This document shows, piece by piece, positions 20,799-31,519 of a stretch of 64,000 bases of DNA. The stretch covers positions 1,488,001 through 1,552,000 of the forward strand of contig CAMRHE010000036.1 in assembly GCA_947044405.1 (NCBI GenBank), given 5' to 3'. The position numbers and the translations under genes were made by a program. The notes under the pieces were generated by a model, which saw only the letters and a program-made list of their open reading frames with translations, made no database searches and was not told the DNA's origin. Source of the DNA: Leptodactylus fallax. Its lineage: Eukaryota; Chordata; Amphibia; Anura; Leptodactylidae. Numbering within the stretch: position 1 is the first letter of the stretch; each line of letters opens with the position of its first letter.

Positions 20799-23011
20799 GA
20801 TGAATTTTAGTTATTGGCCAAATACTTATTTTCCACCATAATTTGCAAATAAAATCTTTAAAAATCAGAGAATGTGATTTTCTGGATTTGTTTTCTCATT
20901 TTGTCGCTCATAGTTGAGGTCTACCTATGATGTCAATTTCAGGCCTCTCTCATCTTTTTAAGTGGGAGAACTTGCACAATTGGTGGCTGACTAAATACTT
21001 TTTTTCCCCACTGTATATCTATAGGAGTAGCTGTCTGATAAATCGCTATCATGTACCTGTTATGCACATTAAAACGGTATTTTAACTGGGTTCTGGGACC
21101 CCCTAAAAATCCGAATATAGCTAGGGACATTATACTTAAGCTGAACAGCCAGGAACCTGCATCCTTTGCCTGGCATAGCCCCAGCAGTGCAACTCTTCAA
21201 AGACCTAGCTCTGGCCACCCTGGATAGACAAAGTGTTATGTGTCCTGCGACTCTGGCATAACAAAAAGCTCAAATTCATTATCATTAGGGCTTCCAATTC
21301 CACGTGGCCTGTACCCTCAATAATAAAGACTACCTCATTCGCTCCCTGCGGGAAGGCCTTCAAGTGCTACAACGTGAGGGACTACGGGTGGAAGAACCGT
21401 GTCCGGCGGACCCTCTACCTCAGAAACCCTCCCATTCTTGGCTGCCCAAGTGCAAAAGACCATTGAACTCTGTTCAACCCTAGTCAGAGGTCAGCAGTCC
21501 TTCTCGATGAGTACAGTATTTGATCTGTTTACCATGTTTCCTTTGCAGGTCTTACAGAATGGACACTGTTACTTGATCTTTTTATGATCTTTCTAATTTC
21601 AGTCCCAGGTCCTGACCTTGTTATTATACCTTCAGTTGGATTTTTGTTGGTTTCGGACCTGTTGCTGAAATCCTGTTACCTATTAAGAAGGCACTCTAGT
21701 TGTTATTTCTGTTGCTATACCCTAGGGCGGCCCTTAGACTTTTTTATTTACATAGCCCATTGCACTTAGTCATTTCACCCCTATAGTTCTTAGGGGTTAG
21801 CCGTAATGGCGGCCCCCATGTTCCTCCCACGCCCTAGGCGCTACAGGGTTGGCTGCACTCCTCTGAATCCCAGAGTGCTCGTCCTGTCTCTGAGTTTATT
21901 GTTACTGTTGATTGTTATTAGTGTTTCTTCCTCCTTACAGTGCTGGTTTTACATTGATTATGCATGTGTTTACTTTGAGCCCCTATCTAACTCTGCCCTT
22001 GGCTACCTGACCTGTGTCACCCTCTTTGTATGCAATCTATTTAGCTTCCCTATGAGTCCCTCCTATGTGTAAGATTGTTTTGCATAATGTAGGGGGACAA
22101 GCTCTCTTCTAAGGCCAAAGGTGAGATGAACTCTGTCCTGCAGTCCCCAATGTTGCTTATGCTTGGCGTGACTTTAATGGAAACCGGAGGGGGTACACTT
22201 ATTTTTCCCTGCTCATCACCATTATACTAGGATTGATAGGATCCTTCTCTCCACATTCATGCCCCATGACCTTACTTATGCCCACCATGTACCCTGTGCC
22301 TGGTCAGACCATGACCTGCTGCTGATTGATATTGCCTTCCAAATCTCCACCGCCCTATGCCCTAGCTGGTGTTTAAATGAGTCCATTTTGACTGACCCTA
22401 GTATCCAGCAATGGATTGTTGACACCCTCAATCAATTCTTTGCTCTTAACAACGCCTCGGATGTGGATATGGCTATTAATTGGGCGGCCCATAAGGCCAC
22501 AATCTGGGATTCCCTTATAGCAGAAGCCTCCTGCCTTAAAAGGGAAAGGACTAGGGCCTGGGCAGATTTGGAGCATAAGCTCTTAAAATTGGAAACAGTG
22601 GACTGAAAAAGCCGTACGCTGGACTCAAACCTGACAAACTTTTAGCCTCTAAATTGAGAGCGTGACAGAATGATATCTACCAAACTTGGGAACCTGGCGA
22701 CACTATGAATTCCAACCCCAACTCAATTTATTCCCATTTCCACCAGTTCTACCAGAAACTCTATTCTGCCCCTACTTCAGTCAGCCCCTTGGAGATTGCT
22801 TCCTTCCTCCGTTCCCTCCATTTACCTATTTCCTCTCTTCAGGCTGCGGACTTGAATGGCCCTGTAACCAGTGAGATATTGAGTGATGCCATTGATGCGC
22901 TTAAAAATGGGAAAGTCCCTGGACCCGATGGCTTTTCCTCTCTATATTGCAAGAAATTCAAAACTATGCTTTCTCCACACTTCCTTCAGATGTTTAATCA
23001 TATCCTACAAG

Positions 23012-23483
23012 CAGTGGAGTAACTAGGAATGGCTGGCCCCAAGGTGAACATTTGACATGGCCCCCCCAGAGTATAATGATCGGAAACCCAGGGGAGGATA
23101 CAAACATAAAAAACAATGCTACTTACCTCTCCCTGGCTCTAATGCACACCAGTGCGCTACTTCAGCCATCTTCAATGTTGGACCAGATCTCCAGAGTCAG
23201 GCCGGCGTCGCGAAACATAACGACGTCGGCTGACGTCTGGGATGTCACCAAACAGGCCCGATGCGTGCGGAGCACAGGAGAGGTAAGTAAGGTAGTTTTT
23301 TATGTTCTCTCACCTCCCCTGGGCCCCTGATCATTATACTCAGGGGTGTGAAAAGACCCCAGAGTATAATCATAGCAGTGTTTGTGGGGTTCGCGGTAGC
23401 GGCTGCCACAGGGATCCAGGCCCCTTAATGTCCCAGGCCCTGTGGCAGCCGCTACCGCTGCTACCCCAGTATTTACACCCCTG
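23012..23483. mobile_element. hAT-type MITE inside LINE ORF2, 8-bp duplication
   Basis: The octamer cctacaag flanks the element exactly (23004-23011 and 23484-23491), the target size of hAT transposons. The ends cagtggagtaactagg and tttacacccctg are inverted and of the common CAGTGG..AAC hAT type. The inside includes 'gaccccagagtataat' and 'tggcagccgctaccgc'. Excision in silico restores an open LINE frame (ILQAGKFRQDMLSSS). Confidence 0.92.
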
Positions 23484-24480
23484 CCTACAAGCTGGTAAAT
23501 TCCGCCAAGATATGCTTAGTTCGTCGTCCCCAAACCCGGCAAAGACGCTACCACTCCATCTATTTATAGGCCCATATCGCTAAAATTTAGATGTTAAACT
23601 ATTTTCCTCTATCCTCACCACCCATTTAAATAGCATTTTGCTATTGCTCATTCACTCCAACCAAGTAGGCTTTATTCTCGGTAGACAGGCCTATTATAAT
23701 GTGAGGAAATTTTGCAACATTGTCCACTGGGCCAACTGCCTCTGTAAACCCATTTTATTATTGGCCCTGGACCTTGAGAAAGCCTTCCATAGGTGAGATA
23801 GGACCAGGATAGACTATGTTCTCAAATTTATAGGCGTCACTGGTCACTTTTAGAGATTCCTTTGTGCCCTCTACTGCGACCCCATTGCATACTTACAGCT
23901 CCCCATAGACTCCCTGACGTCCATTAATATTTGTCATGGCACTCAACAAGGCTGCCCCTTATTCCCCACTTTATTTGCTTTGGCTATAGAACAGCTAGCT
24001 ATTGCTATTTGCTCCCACCCTGATATTAAGGGAGAGCAGCTTGGGGACTGTGAATATAAGTCTAATCTTTTTGCAGATGACATGCTATTAACTATCACAA
24101 GTCCACTGATTTCACTCCCAAATCTGATCAATACCTTCTCCTGCTTTGCACAACTATCTGGCCTTAAACTTAATACATCCAAGTCCGAAATATTGCATTG
24201 CATAGTCCCTCTAGCCACTGCACAACTGATAACCCTGAACTTTGACTTCCAGACTAGGGACAAATTCCTACCATATCTATGCGTTAATCTCTGCAACTCT
24301 TTAAATGCCCACTTTAAATGGAACTATGCCACGTTGATCCCGAAACTTCTAAAGGGTCTTACTGCCTGGCATTGCCCCACACTATCTTGGATAGGTAGAG
24401 TGCACTCAGTTAAGATGGTTACTCTGCCCCGTTTTTTCTATTGCTTTTGTACTCTTTTGACCCCTGTGACCTCCTCCCCA

Positions 24481-24620
24481 GTAACCTCCTCTTCCCTTAC
24501 TACTCTTCAGAAGGGTATCTTTGACTTTATCTGGGCATATAAGTGACCCGGTAACCTACTCTTCCCTTACCACTCTTCAGAAGGGTATCTTTGACTTTAT
24601 CTGGGCATACAAACGACCGC
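24481..24620 (+). repeat. 70-bp tandem duplication in the LINE
   Basis: The block from gtaacctcctcttccc to ctttatctgggcata occurs at 24481 and again 70 bp later (cttcag at 24505 and 24575) with a few mismatches. A 70-bp step is not a multiple of three, so it also shifts the LINE frame. Confidence 0.9.
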
Positions 24621-25890
24621 GTATTCACAGACATATGTATTTTCATAAGAATTTGGGAGGCCTGTTGGTCCTTCATCTTTATAAATATTATGTTACTGCT
24701 AGGTTTACTCAGTTGTGTGCTATTTACAACGAGCTGGATTGCCTGCAATGGATCGCATTGGAATCATCCCTTATTGCCTTTGCCTCTCTACAAGCCCTAC
24801 TCTCTACCCCGAGGTCAACTGCCCATAAAATCCCAGCAACTGCCAAAGTCACAGAGTATATGCTGCAGTTGTGGAGAAGGGTTCACTTAACTTATTAGTT
24901 ACACAGCCCCATTTCTCAGTTAATCCTTCTGTTTCTTAACCCACTCTTTGCCCCTGGCCTATCTCCTGAGGTGTTTGGTGGAGACACACTTGGTTTCGCT
25001 ATCTCACTGATGTTCTCTGTAACTGGCGGGTCTTCACCAAATAATATTTTGCTAACACGTACTCCCTCAGAGGCTTTTTTGGACTACACAGGTCTCTCAC
25101 TTTTTGCGTTCCCTCATTCCACTTGATCAGGAGATTTCTCCCACCAGTTTAGAGAGATTTTGCAAGTTCAGAGCTACAGATAGGGGCTGTCTCTCATTTA
25201 TATATGGCTTGCTGAATGCCCTTCCGTCTGATATAAAACTGGACTTCATGGTGGCCTGGGAACGGGACCTAGATTCAACGTTAACTCAAGCCCAGTGGAA
25301 TGACTGCTGCATGACTATCAGCAAGGGCAGTTGGCAGGTCACTCTTATGGAACCCTCTTTGAAAATTCTTCATAGGACCTATTTGGTTCCCTATAGACTG
25401 CATATATTTTGTAGAGGTTGTAATGCCTTAGGCACTACTCTCCACATCTGGTGGTCCTACAGCATGCCCGCCGTTTCTGGTCGGCTATTCATAAATTAGC
25501 ACAATGGCTCTTTGGCCAAACAATCCAATTTTCTCCCCCAATTTTCCTCTTAAGCCAACCAGTTTTAAATATGCCCAACATAAACTGTTCCAGTACATTT
25601 TGATGGCAGCACGTATCCATATCGCCTTCAACTGGAGGAAGTCACACCTCTCCTGAATGAATGCCACTATTTCCGATACCCGCCCACTCTTTCATAAAAT
25701 TGGGCTCCTTGGATCAATAGGTCCAACATCCCAGGCTAGCCACATTGTCTCACACTATAATCTGCTTATATGATCAAGTGGGATGTTTGTCTTGTTTTCT
25801 CCCCCTTAGACAGGGTCCCTTTATAAATAAATACCTTTGAAACAAAAATGTATTTCAGTGTTACACGTGCCTTGTATCAATTGTGTAGAG

Positions 25891-26432
25891 CAGGGGTAGG
25901 CAATTAGGTATTAGGTCCCATAGCGCTCCCTGCACACGGTATTATGTTCCATAGCTCTCTTCAGACCCCCCGGTATTATAAGTCCAAGAGAGGTGACAAA
26001 CATAAACAAACAATGCTACTCACCATTTTCTGTGCTCCGCAGCCGCTCTGTTCTCTTCAGCTCTTCTGCCTGTAGTTAGCGAACGCTGATTGAGTCTCTG
26101 GGGTCACGTTGCGTCATTATGCGTAATGACGTCAGACACAGACGTGACCTCTGAGGCCCTGTCAGCTGTCAGAAGCGCCTGCAGATCGCACAGCCGCCGC
26201 GTAGCGCAGGGAGCAAGGCGAGTATCATTGTTTTTTATGTTTCATCACTTCTCCTAAGTCTCTGCTTATTATACTCGGGGGTCTGAAGAGACCCCACAGT
26301 ATAATAATAGCAGTTTCGTTTTGGCCATGTTTGGTCCGATCAAAGCTGCTGGGTGAGGACTCCGCCGCCGTGCCAGGGAAATAAGCCTCACGTGCCACTC
26401 TTGGCACGCGTGCCGGGGGTTGCTGACCCCTG
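25891..26432. mobile_element. hAT-type MITE, complete, 8-bp duplication gtgtagag
   Basis: Direct octamers gtgtagag lie at 25883-25890 and 26433-26440. The ends caggggtaggcaa and ttgctgacccctg are inverted repeats of the widespread CAGGGGT..CAA hAT type. The inside shares 'tattatactcggggg' and 'gaccccacagtataat' with the hAT MITE at 23012, so the two are related. No transposase is present. Confidence 0.93.
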
Positions 26433-26440
26433 GTGTAGAG

Positions 26441-26981
26441 GATACATTTTAAATCAATAGAGATGGTCATCAGAAAACTACAGCCTACTGGATTAAAATG
26501 TGCAGTATTGAAACAGACACCAGTAAGATAGACACCAATAAATAAATCAGTGTGAGGGTGGGTTAACCCATCCATTGGAAATCCATTATGATAAGGTTTC
26601 ATAAAAAAACAAACAAACAAAATGCTTACTAAAAATGGGCAAAAAAATAATCCGTTATCATCCATTATTATACCATCTGTTTTGTTTTTTTTTTTGGTTA
26701 TGTGATAACAACTTTCTGCCAAAAACTATAAAGGCAGGTAGGAATGTAGATATTCAATCTAGACGCAAACTTCGGAGAGGGGAGTATTGTTGCTGTACTC
26801 CAGTTTTAGGACAAAGTCCTATGTTGCTGGAATGCAGCGTTTTTTTGTTGCAGATTTTGCTGTTTTTTTGAGGCAAAGTCAGGACTGGAAATGTCTAGAT
26901 TTTAGTTTGTATTGCAATGTGGTGCCCTACTGTGCTATTGCTGTTAGTGCATTGACATTTTAACCACTCCTGGACTGCCCA
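26441..26981. other. Intergenic sequence, nothing recognised
   Basis: AT-rich sequence with short A and T runs; no coding motif and no clear repeat termini. Confidence 0.4.
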
Positions 26982-27425
26982 TTGGGTTTTAGGGAGACAT
27001 TTTCCTGCAGATCTTCCAATGTGGTGTATCTCATAATGTGTGTGCAATGTCCCACCACAGGCCTCTATGTGCGGGAAACAGGCCAGAGAATTAGCAAAAA
27101 TTTAAAACTCTGCAATTTGGACTTAATATTCATGCCAGTTTCATGTCACACTATGTATGAACTATGAGGGTCACAAATCACCACCTGATAGCAAACATAA
27201 CAGCAAGAATTACTGATCCCTCAGTCACGCCCCAAAAATTTCCAGATTGTTTATTTTTTGACCTGTTGTAAATAACTTCTCTACTTATAGTGCATTTTTT
27301 TTAGGATTCTAAGATCCTTTGAAGGTCCATGTCTTTTGTGTATAAAAAGTCTGTGAATTTTCAGTTTCTTATATAACACCATGTCTGATGAAGGGAGCTA
27401 GTACTCTCGAAAGCTCACCATCAAA
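26982..27425 (+). pseudogene. Penelope-like element, GIY-YIG endonuclease fragment and 3' end
   Basis: The frame at 26982-27167 contains SSNVVYLIMCVQCP and GLYVRETGQRI, the start of the GIY-YIG nuclease of Penelope-like retroelements; the usual glycine of the second motif is arginine here. It breaks after about 45 residues. Downstream 'tctgatgaagggagc' and 'ctctcgaaagctcacc' (27380-27420) are typical of the 3' region of vertebrate Penelope elements. The reverse transcriptase is missing. Tc1 copy C has inserted directly after it. Confidence 0.75.
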
Positions 27426-27427
27426 TA

Positions 27428-29029
27428 CAGTGGGGAAAAAAAGTATTTAGTCAGCCACCAATTGTGCAAGTTCTCCCACTTAAAAAGATGAGAGAGGCCT
27501 GAAATTGTCATCATAGGTAGACCTCAACTATGAGAGACAAAATGAGAAAACAAATCCAGAAAATCACATTGTCTGATTTTTTAAGAATTTATTTGCAAAT
27601 TATGGTGGAAAATACGTATTTGGTCAATGACAAAAGTTCATCTCAATACTTTGTTATATATCCTTTGTTGGCAATGACAGAGGTCAAACATTTTCTGCAA
27701 GTCTTCACAAGGTTGGCACACACTGTTGCTGGTATGTTGGCCCATTCCTCCATGCAGATCTCCTCTAGAGCAGTGATGTTTTGGGGCTGTCGCAGGGCAA
27801 GACGGACTTTCAATTCCCTCCAAAGTTTTTCTATGGGTTGAGATCTGGAGACTGACTAGGCCACTCCAGGACCTTGAAATGCTTCTTACGAAGCCACTCC
27901 TTCGTTGCCCTGGCGGTGTGCTTGGGATCATTATCATGCTGAAAGACCCAGCCACGTTTCATCTTCAATGCCCTTGCTGATGGAAGGAGGTTTGCACTCA
28001 AAATCTCACTACACATGGCCCCATTCATTCTTTCATGTACACGGATCAGTCGTTCTGGTCCCTTTGCAAAGAAACAGCCCCAAAGTATGATGTTGCCACC
28101 CCCATGCTTCACAGTAGGTATGGTGTTCTTTGGATGCAACTCAGCATTACTCTGCTCCAAACACGACGAGTTGTGTTTCCACCAAACAGTTCTACTTTGG
28201 TTTCATCTGACCATATGACATTCTTCCAATACTCTTCTGGAACATCCAAATGCTCTATAGCAAACTTCAGACAGGCCCGGATATGTACTGGCTTAAGCAG
28301 GGGGACACATCTGGCACTGCAGGATCCGAGTCCCTGGTGGCGTAGTGTGTTACTGACGATATCTTTTGTTACGTTTGTCCCAGCTTTCTGCAGGTCATTC
28401 ACTAGTTCCCCCCTTGTGGTTCTGGGATTTTTGCTCACCGTTCTTGTGATCATTTTGACCCCATGGGGTGAGATCTTGCGTTGAGACCCTGATCGAGAGA
28501 GATTATCAGTGGTCTTGTATGTCTTCCATTTTCTAATTATTGCTCCCACAGTTGATTTCTTCACACCAAGCTGTATGCTTATCGCAGATTCAGTCTTCCC
28601 AGCCTGGTGCAGGTTTACAATTTTGTTTCTGGTGTCCTTCCACAGCTCTTTGGTCTTCACCATAGTGGAGTTTGGAGTGTGACTGTTTGAGGTTGTGGAC
28701 AGGTGTCTTTTATACTGATAACAATGTCAAACAGGTGCCATTACTACAGGTAATGAGTGGAGGACAGAGGAGCCTCTTAAAGAAGAAGTTACATGTCTGT
28801 GAGAGCCAGAAATCTTGCTTGTTTGTAGGTGACCAAATACTTATTTTCCACCATAATTTGCAAATAAATTCTTAAAAAATTAGACAATGTGATTTTCTGG
28901 ATTTGTTTTCTCATTTTGTCTCTCATAGTTGAGGTCTACCTATGATGTCAATTACAGGCCTCTCTCATCTTTTTAAGTGGGAGAACTTGCACAATTGGTG
29001 GCTGACTAAATATTTTTTTTTCCCCACTG
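27428..29029 (-). mobile_element. Tc1/mariner element, copy C
   Basis: The element is flanked by TA (27426-27427 and 29030-29031) and has the same cagtggggaaaaaaagta terminal repeats as the copies at 18147 and 48286. It is in the opposite orientation. It holds no large insertions, so its 1.6 kb shows the intact length of the family. Confidence 0.94.
27638..28663 (-). pseudogene. Tc1-type transposase of copy C, two frameshifts
   Basis: Translation from 28663 gives [17 protein letters not shown], the HTH region and [15 protein letters not shown], open to about 28109. A frameshift near 28150 moves it to the frame with [13 protein letters not shown] and [17 protein letters not shown] (28160-27831). 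A second shift near 27850 leads to the C-terminal part ending at 27638. The third acidic residue motif SPDLNP is present, followed by the break. Not functional as is. Confidence 0.9.
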
Positions 29030-29157
29030 TATACTCAGTCAGACTTGTGAGGTAGTCAGTCTTGGAGATAATTAACTCCTTGCTGTCTGTGCCAATTAAC
29101 CCATTTAGTGCCTTGTATAACACCTGAAGTGTACCATAGAGCCATGCACTTCATTGT

Positions 29158-29403
29158 GTGAATTTTACAGAAAATCTACATGATATATCAGTCTTGAAGG
29201 CTATTGCTTATGCCCAGTATCACTATGTGGTGGTGGACATTGGGTTATATGGCCACACCAATGACGCCAGGGTTTTTAAGGACTCTGCAGTGGGATGGAG
29301 ACTATACTTTGAAAATTTAGATCTTCCAGCATTAAATCCATTTGCTGGAACACATAGACCTTCTATGCCATTTGTTCTTGGCAATGATGTGGAAACCTTC
29401 TGA
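29158..29403 (+). pseudogene. PIF/Harbinger-type transposase fragment (DDE_Tnp_4)
   Basis: The 81-residue frame reads VVVDIGLYGHTNDARVFKDS and MPFVLGNDVETF. A D-x-G...SDxxVF-like block followed by a second acidic motif (GND) is the layout of HARBI1-like nucleases, where 'VDxGxxGxxxDxxVF' precedes 'xxGDxxF'. N- and C-terminal parts were not found nearby. The fragment sits about 130 bp from Tc1 copy C. Confidence 0.65.
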
Positions 29404-29903
29404 AGTCATACTCCAGTCATTGACTCAACTACCAAAAACAGATTTCAACTGTAGTTGCATGACCCTTTGGACTCCTCACCACAAAATTATTTTTAACAAC
29501 CAATTCAGTTAAATGGTAACTAACATGTCAGACAACTTAGTCTCATTTCATAGAGCATGTGATTTTGGACCAAAATGTAATGTACTTTAATAAAAATTTG
29601 ATTTTTGTATTGCCCTTTTTTCCCCTAAGGGACTCTCAAATGTGCTATTAAAAGTCTCAATGATTTTAGTCCTGCAGGTATTGAAAATGAGAGACTTTAT
29701 TTATCAGCGTACACATCTCCCCTCCCCCTTCTAAAAAAAAAAAAAAAGAAAAAGTATTTTTTAATGGCTACTTTAGATACTTTGCCAGGGAAAGCTCTTC
29801 AGTGACCAGAGTGTGTCACACAGTCACAGTTTGGTCCTTTGACCATTTCCCCTACCATGGCCTTGTATATTGTCTATATTTGTTTTGTGTGGACAAGATT
29901 TCT
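29404..29903. other. Intergenic sequence, nothing recognised
   Basis: Contains aataaaa at about 29588-29594 and an A run near 29735-29755 but no coding motif. It may include the 3' flank of the Harbinger fragment. Confidence 0.4.
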
Positions 29904-31519
29904 TTAACCCCTTCACGCATTCTCACGTACATGCACGTGGGAGAATGTGATTAGTTACCGCATCCCCACATGCAGGTACGTGATGGTGATCGAGCGGGCT
30001 CAGAAGCAGAGCCCCTGTGATCACCGCGGGAGCCCAGCTGTATCTGACAGCCAGGCTCCCGCTGCAACAGCGGGGACCAGTGATAACACCGATCCCCGCT
30101 GTTTAACCCTTAAGATGCTGTGGTCACTTAGTGCCGCGGGCGGCATCGGGAGAGGGTGTCAGCTGTAACTGACAGCTAACACCCTGCTCCTTAACCCCCG
30201 GTCGGAACTGAGTTCCGATCGGAGGTTTTAACCCCGCCATCTTGCCCCCCCCCCCCCCCCGCGGCGAGATCGGGGGGTGCCGATATCTATAATCTGCAGC
30301 CTGGGGTCTGCCAAGTGACCCCAGGCTGCCTGGAGACCCCACTACCTGGTTGATCCTGCCGAGACCTCAGGAAGTCAGCGCTGACTTCCTGTATAGGCTG
30401 CAAGACACTTGCATGCGTGTGTCTTGCAGTCTATAGTACTGAGCCAGAGATCAAAGTATCTCTGGCTCAGGTGTCCTAATGGGACACATGAAAAAGTAAA
30501 AAAAAAGTGAAAAAATAAATAAAGTATGTGAAAAAAAATTAATAAAAGAATAAAGCCCCAAAAATTCCCCTTTCCTATATAAAATGAATTATATAAAAAA
30601 TAAACCTAAAAATTTATAAAAACAATACATATTTGGTATCGCCGCGTCCATAACAACCTGTACAATAAAACTGAAACCATATTTAATGTACACGGTGAAC
30701 GTCGGTGAAAAAAAAACGCAAAAAAAAAGCCCCAAAAGTAATGATTTTTCGCCATCTCACCTTACAAAATATGCCATAAAAAGTGATCAAAAAGTCATAT
30801 GTACCCCAAAACAGTACCAATAAAAAGCACAGGTTGTCCCGCAAAAAATAAGCCCTAAACCAACTCTCTAAACTGAAAAATAAAAATGCAACGCATCTTA
30901 GAAGATGGCGATGCAAAAAAATTAGATTTATGTCCCCAAATGGGTTTTTGTTCTGCAAAATTGGTATCGCATAAAAAAACAGTATAAATGAGGTATCGCC
31001 ATAATCGTACCGACCCGCAGAATAAAGATAACATGTTACTTACGCTCTACGCTGCATGGTGAAAAATTTAAAAGGTAAAACGCAGTGCCAGAATTGATGG
31101 GGATGTTTTTTAATCCACCAAGAAAGAGTTAATAAAATTTATTTAATAAGTTGTAAGCACCTAAAAATGATGTCATTAAAAAATACATCTCATACCACAA
31201 ACAACAAGCCCTCATATGGCTACATCACCAGAGAAATAAAGAAAATATAGCTCGTACAATGTGAAGACAAAAACCCCCAAAAGATCGCCAAATCATTAGA
31301 ACATAACTGGCTGCGGCAGGAAGGGAATGTATAAACTGTGCGAGGATATATCAGGGGACACCCCAGATTTAGAGCTTACAAGGGATAATAAACCAGAAGT
31401 GACCTCCCCAATAATAGGAACTACTGGGGAAATAGTAGGGAATTTAGTGTACCCAATTTTCTACGGACAGCTTACATATTCACTTTTCTCCATCCGCTGT
31501 GCAGTCACGTCTGGGATAC

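Larger units (their letters stand above)
22150..25499 (+). pseudogene. LINE ORF2: endonuclease remnant and reverse transcriptase
   Basis: The reading frame is broken into many pieces. SDHDLLLIDIAF near 22305 is the last endonuclease motif. IDALKNGKVPGPDGFSS (about 22890-22940) is the RT motif found before the catalytic site in L1-type ORF2. FADDMLL at 24070-24090 carries the catalytic aspartate pair. A frame at 24521-24898 continues into the C-terminal region. Stops, frameshifts, the hAT insertion and the 70-bp duplication inactivate it. Motif order and the FADD core place it in the L1/Tx1 group; I cannot name the family more exactly. Confidence 0.82.
21120..25850 (+). mobile_element. L1/Tx1-type LINE, decayed
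   Basis: From left to right the element shows an ORF1-like C-terminal part (about 21130-21480; VQLFKDLALATLDRQS in one frame), a spacer, the end of an AP endonuclease (about 22150-22340), reverse transcriptase (about 22700-24100) and a C-terminal region (to about 25500). It ends near 25850 at aataaatacctttgaaac. A hAT MITE (23012-23483) and a 70-bp tandem duplication (about 24481-24620) interrupt it. The 5' half of the endonuclease appears to be missing. Confidence 0.8.

Noticed and set aside
21584..22072. Open frames with hydrophobic stretches between the LINE ORF1 and ORF2 remnants
   Set aside because: They fall in the degraded spacer of the LINE, are short, have no start context or motif, and look like T-rich chance frames.
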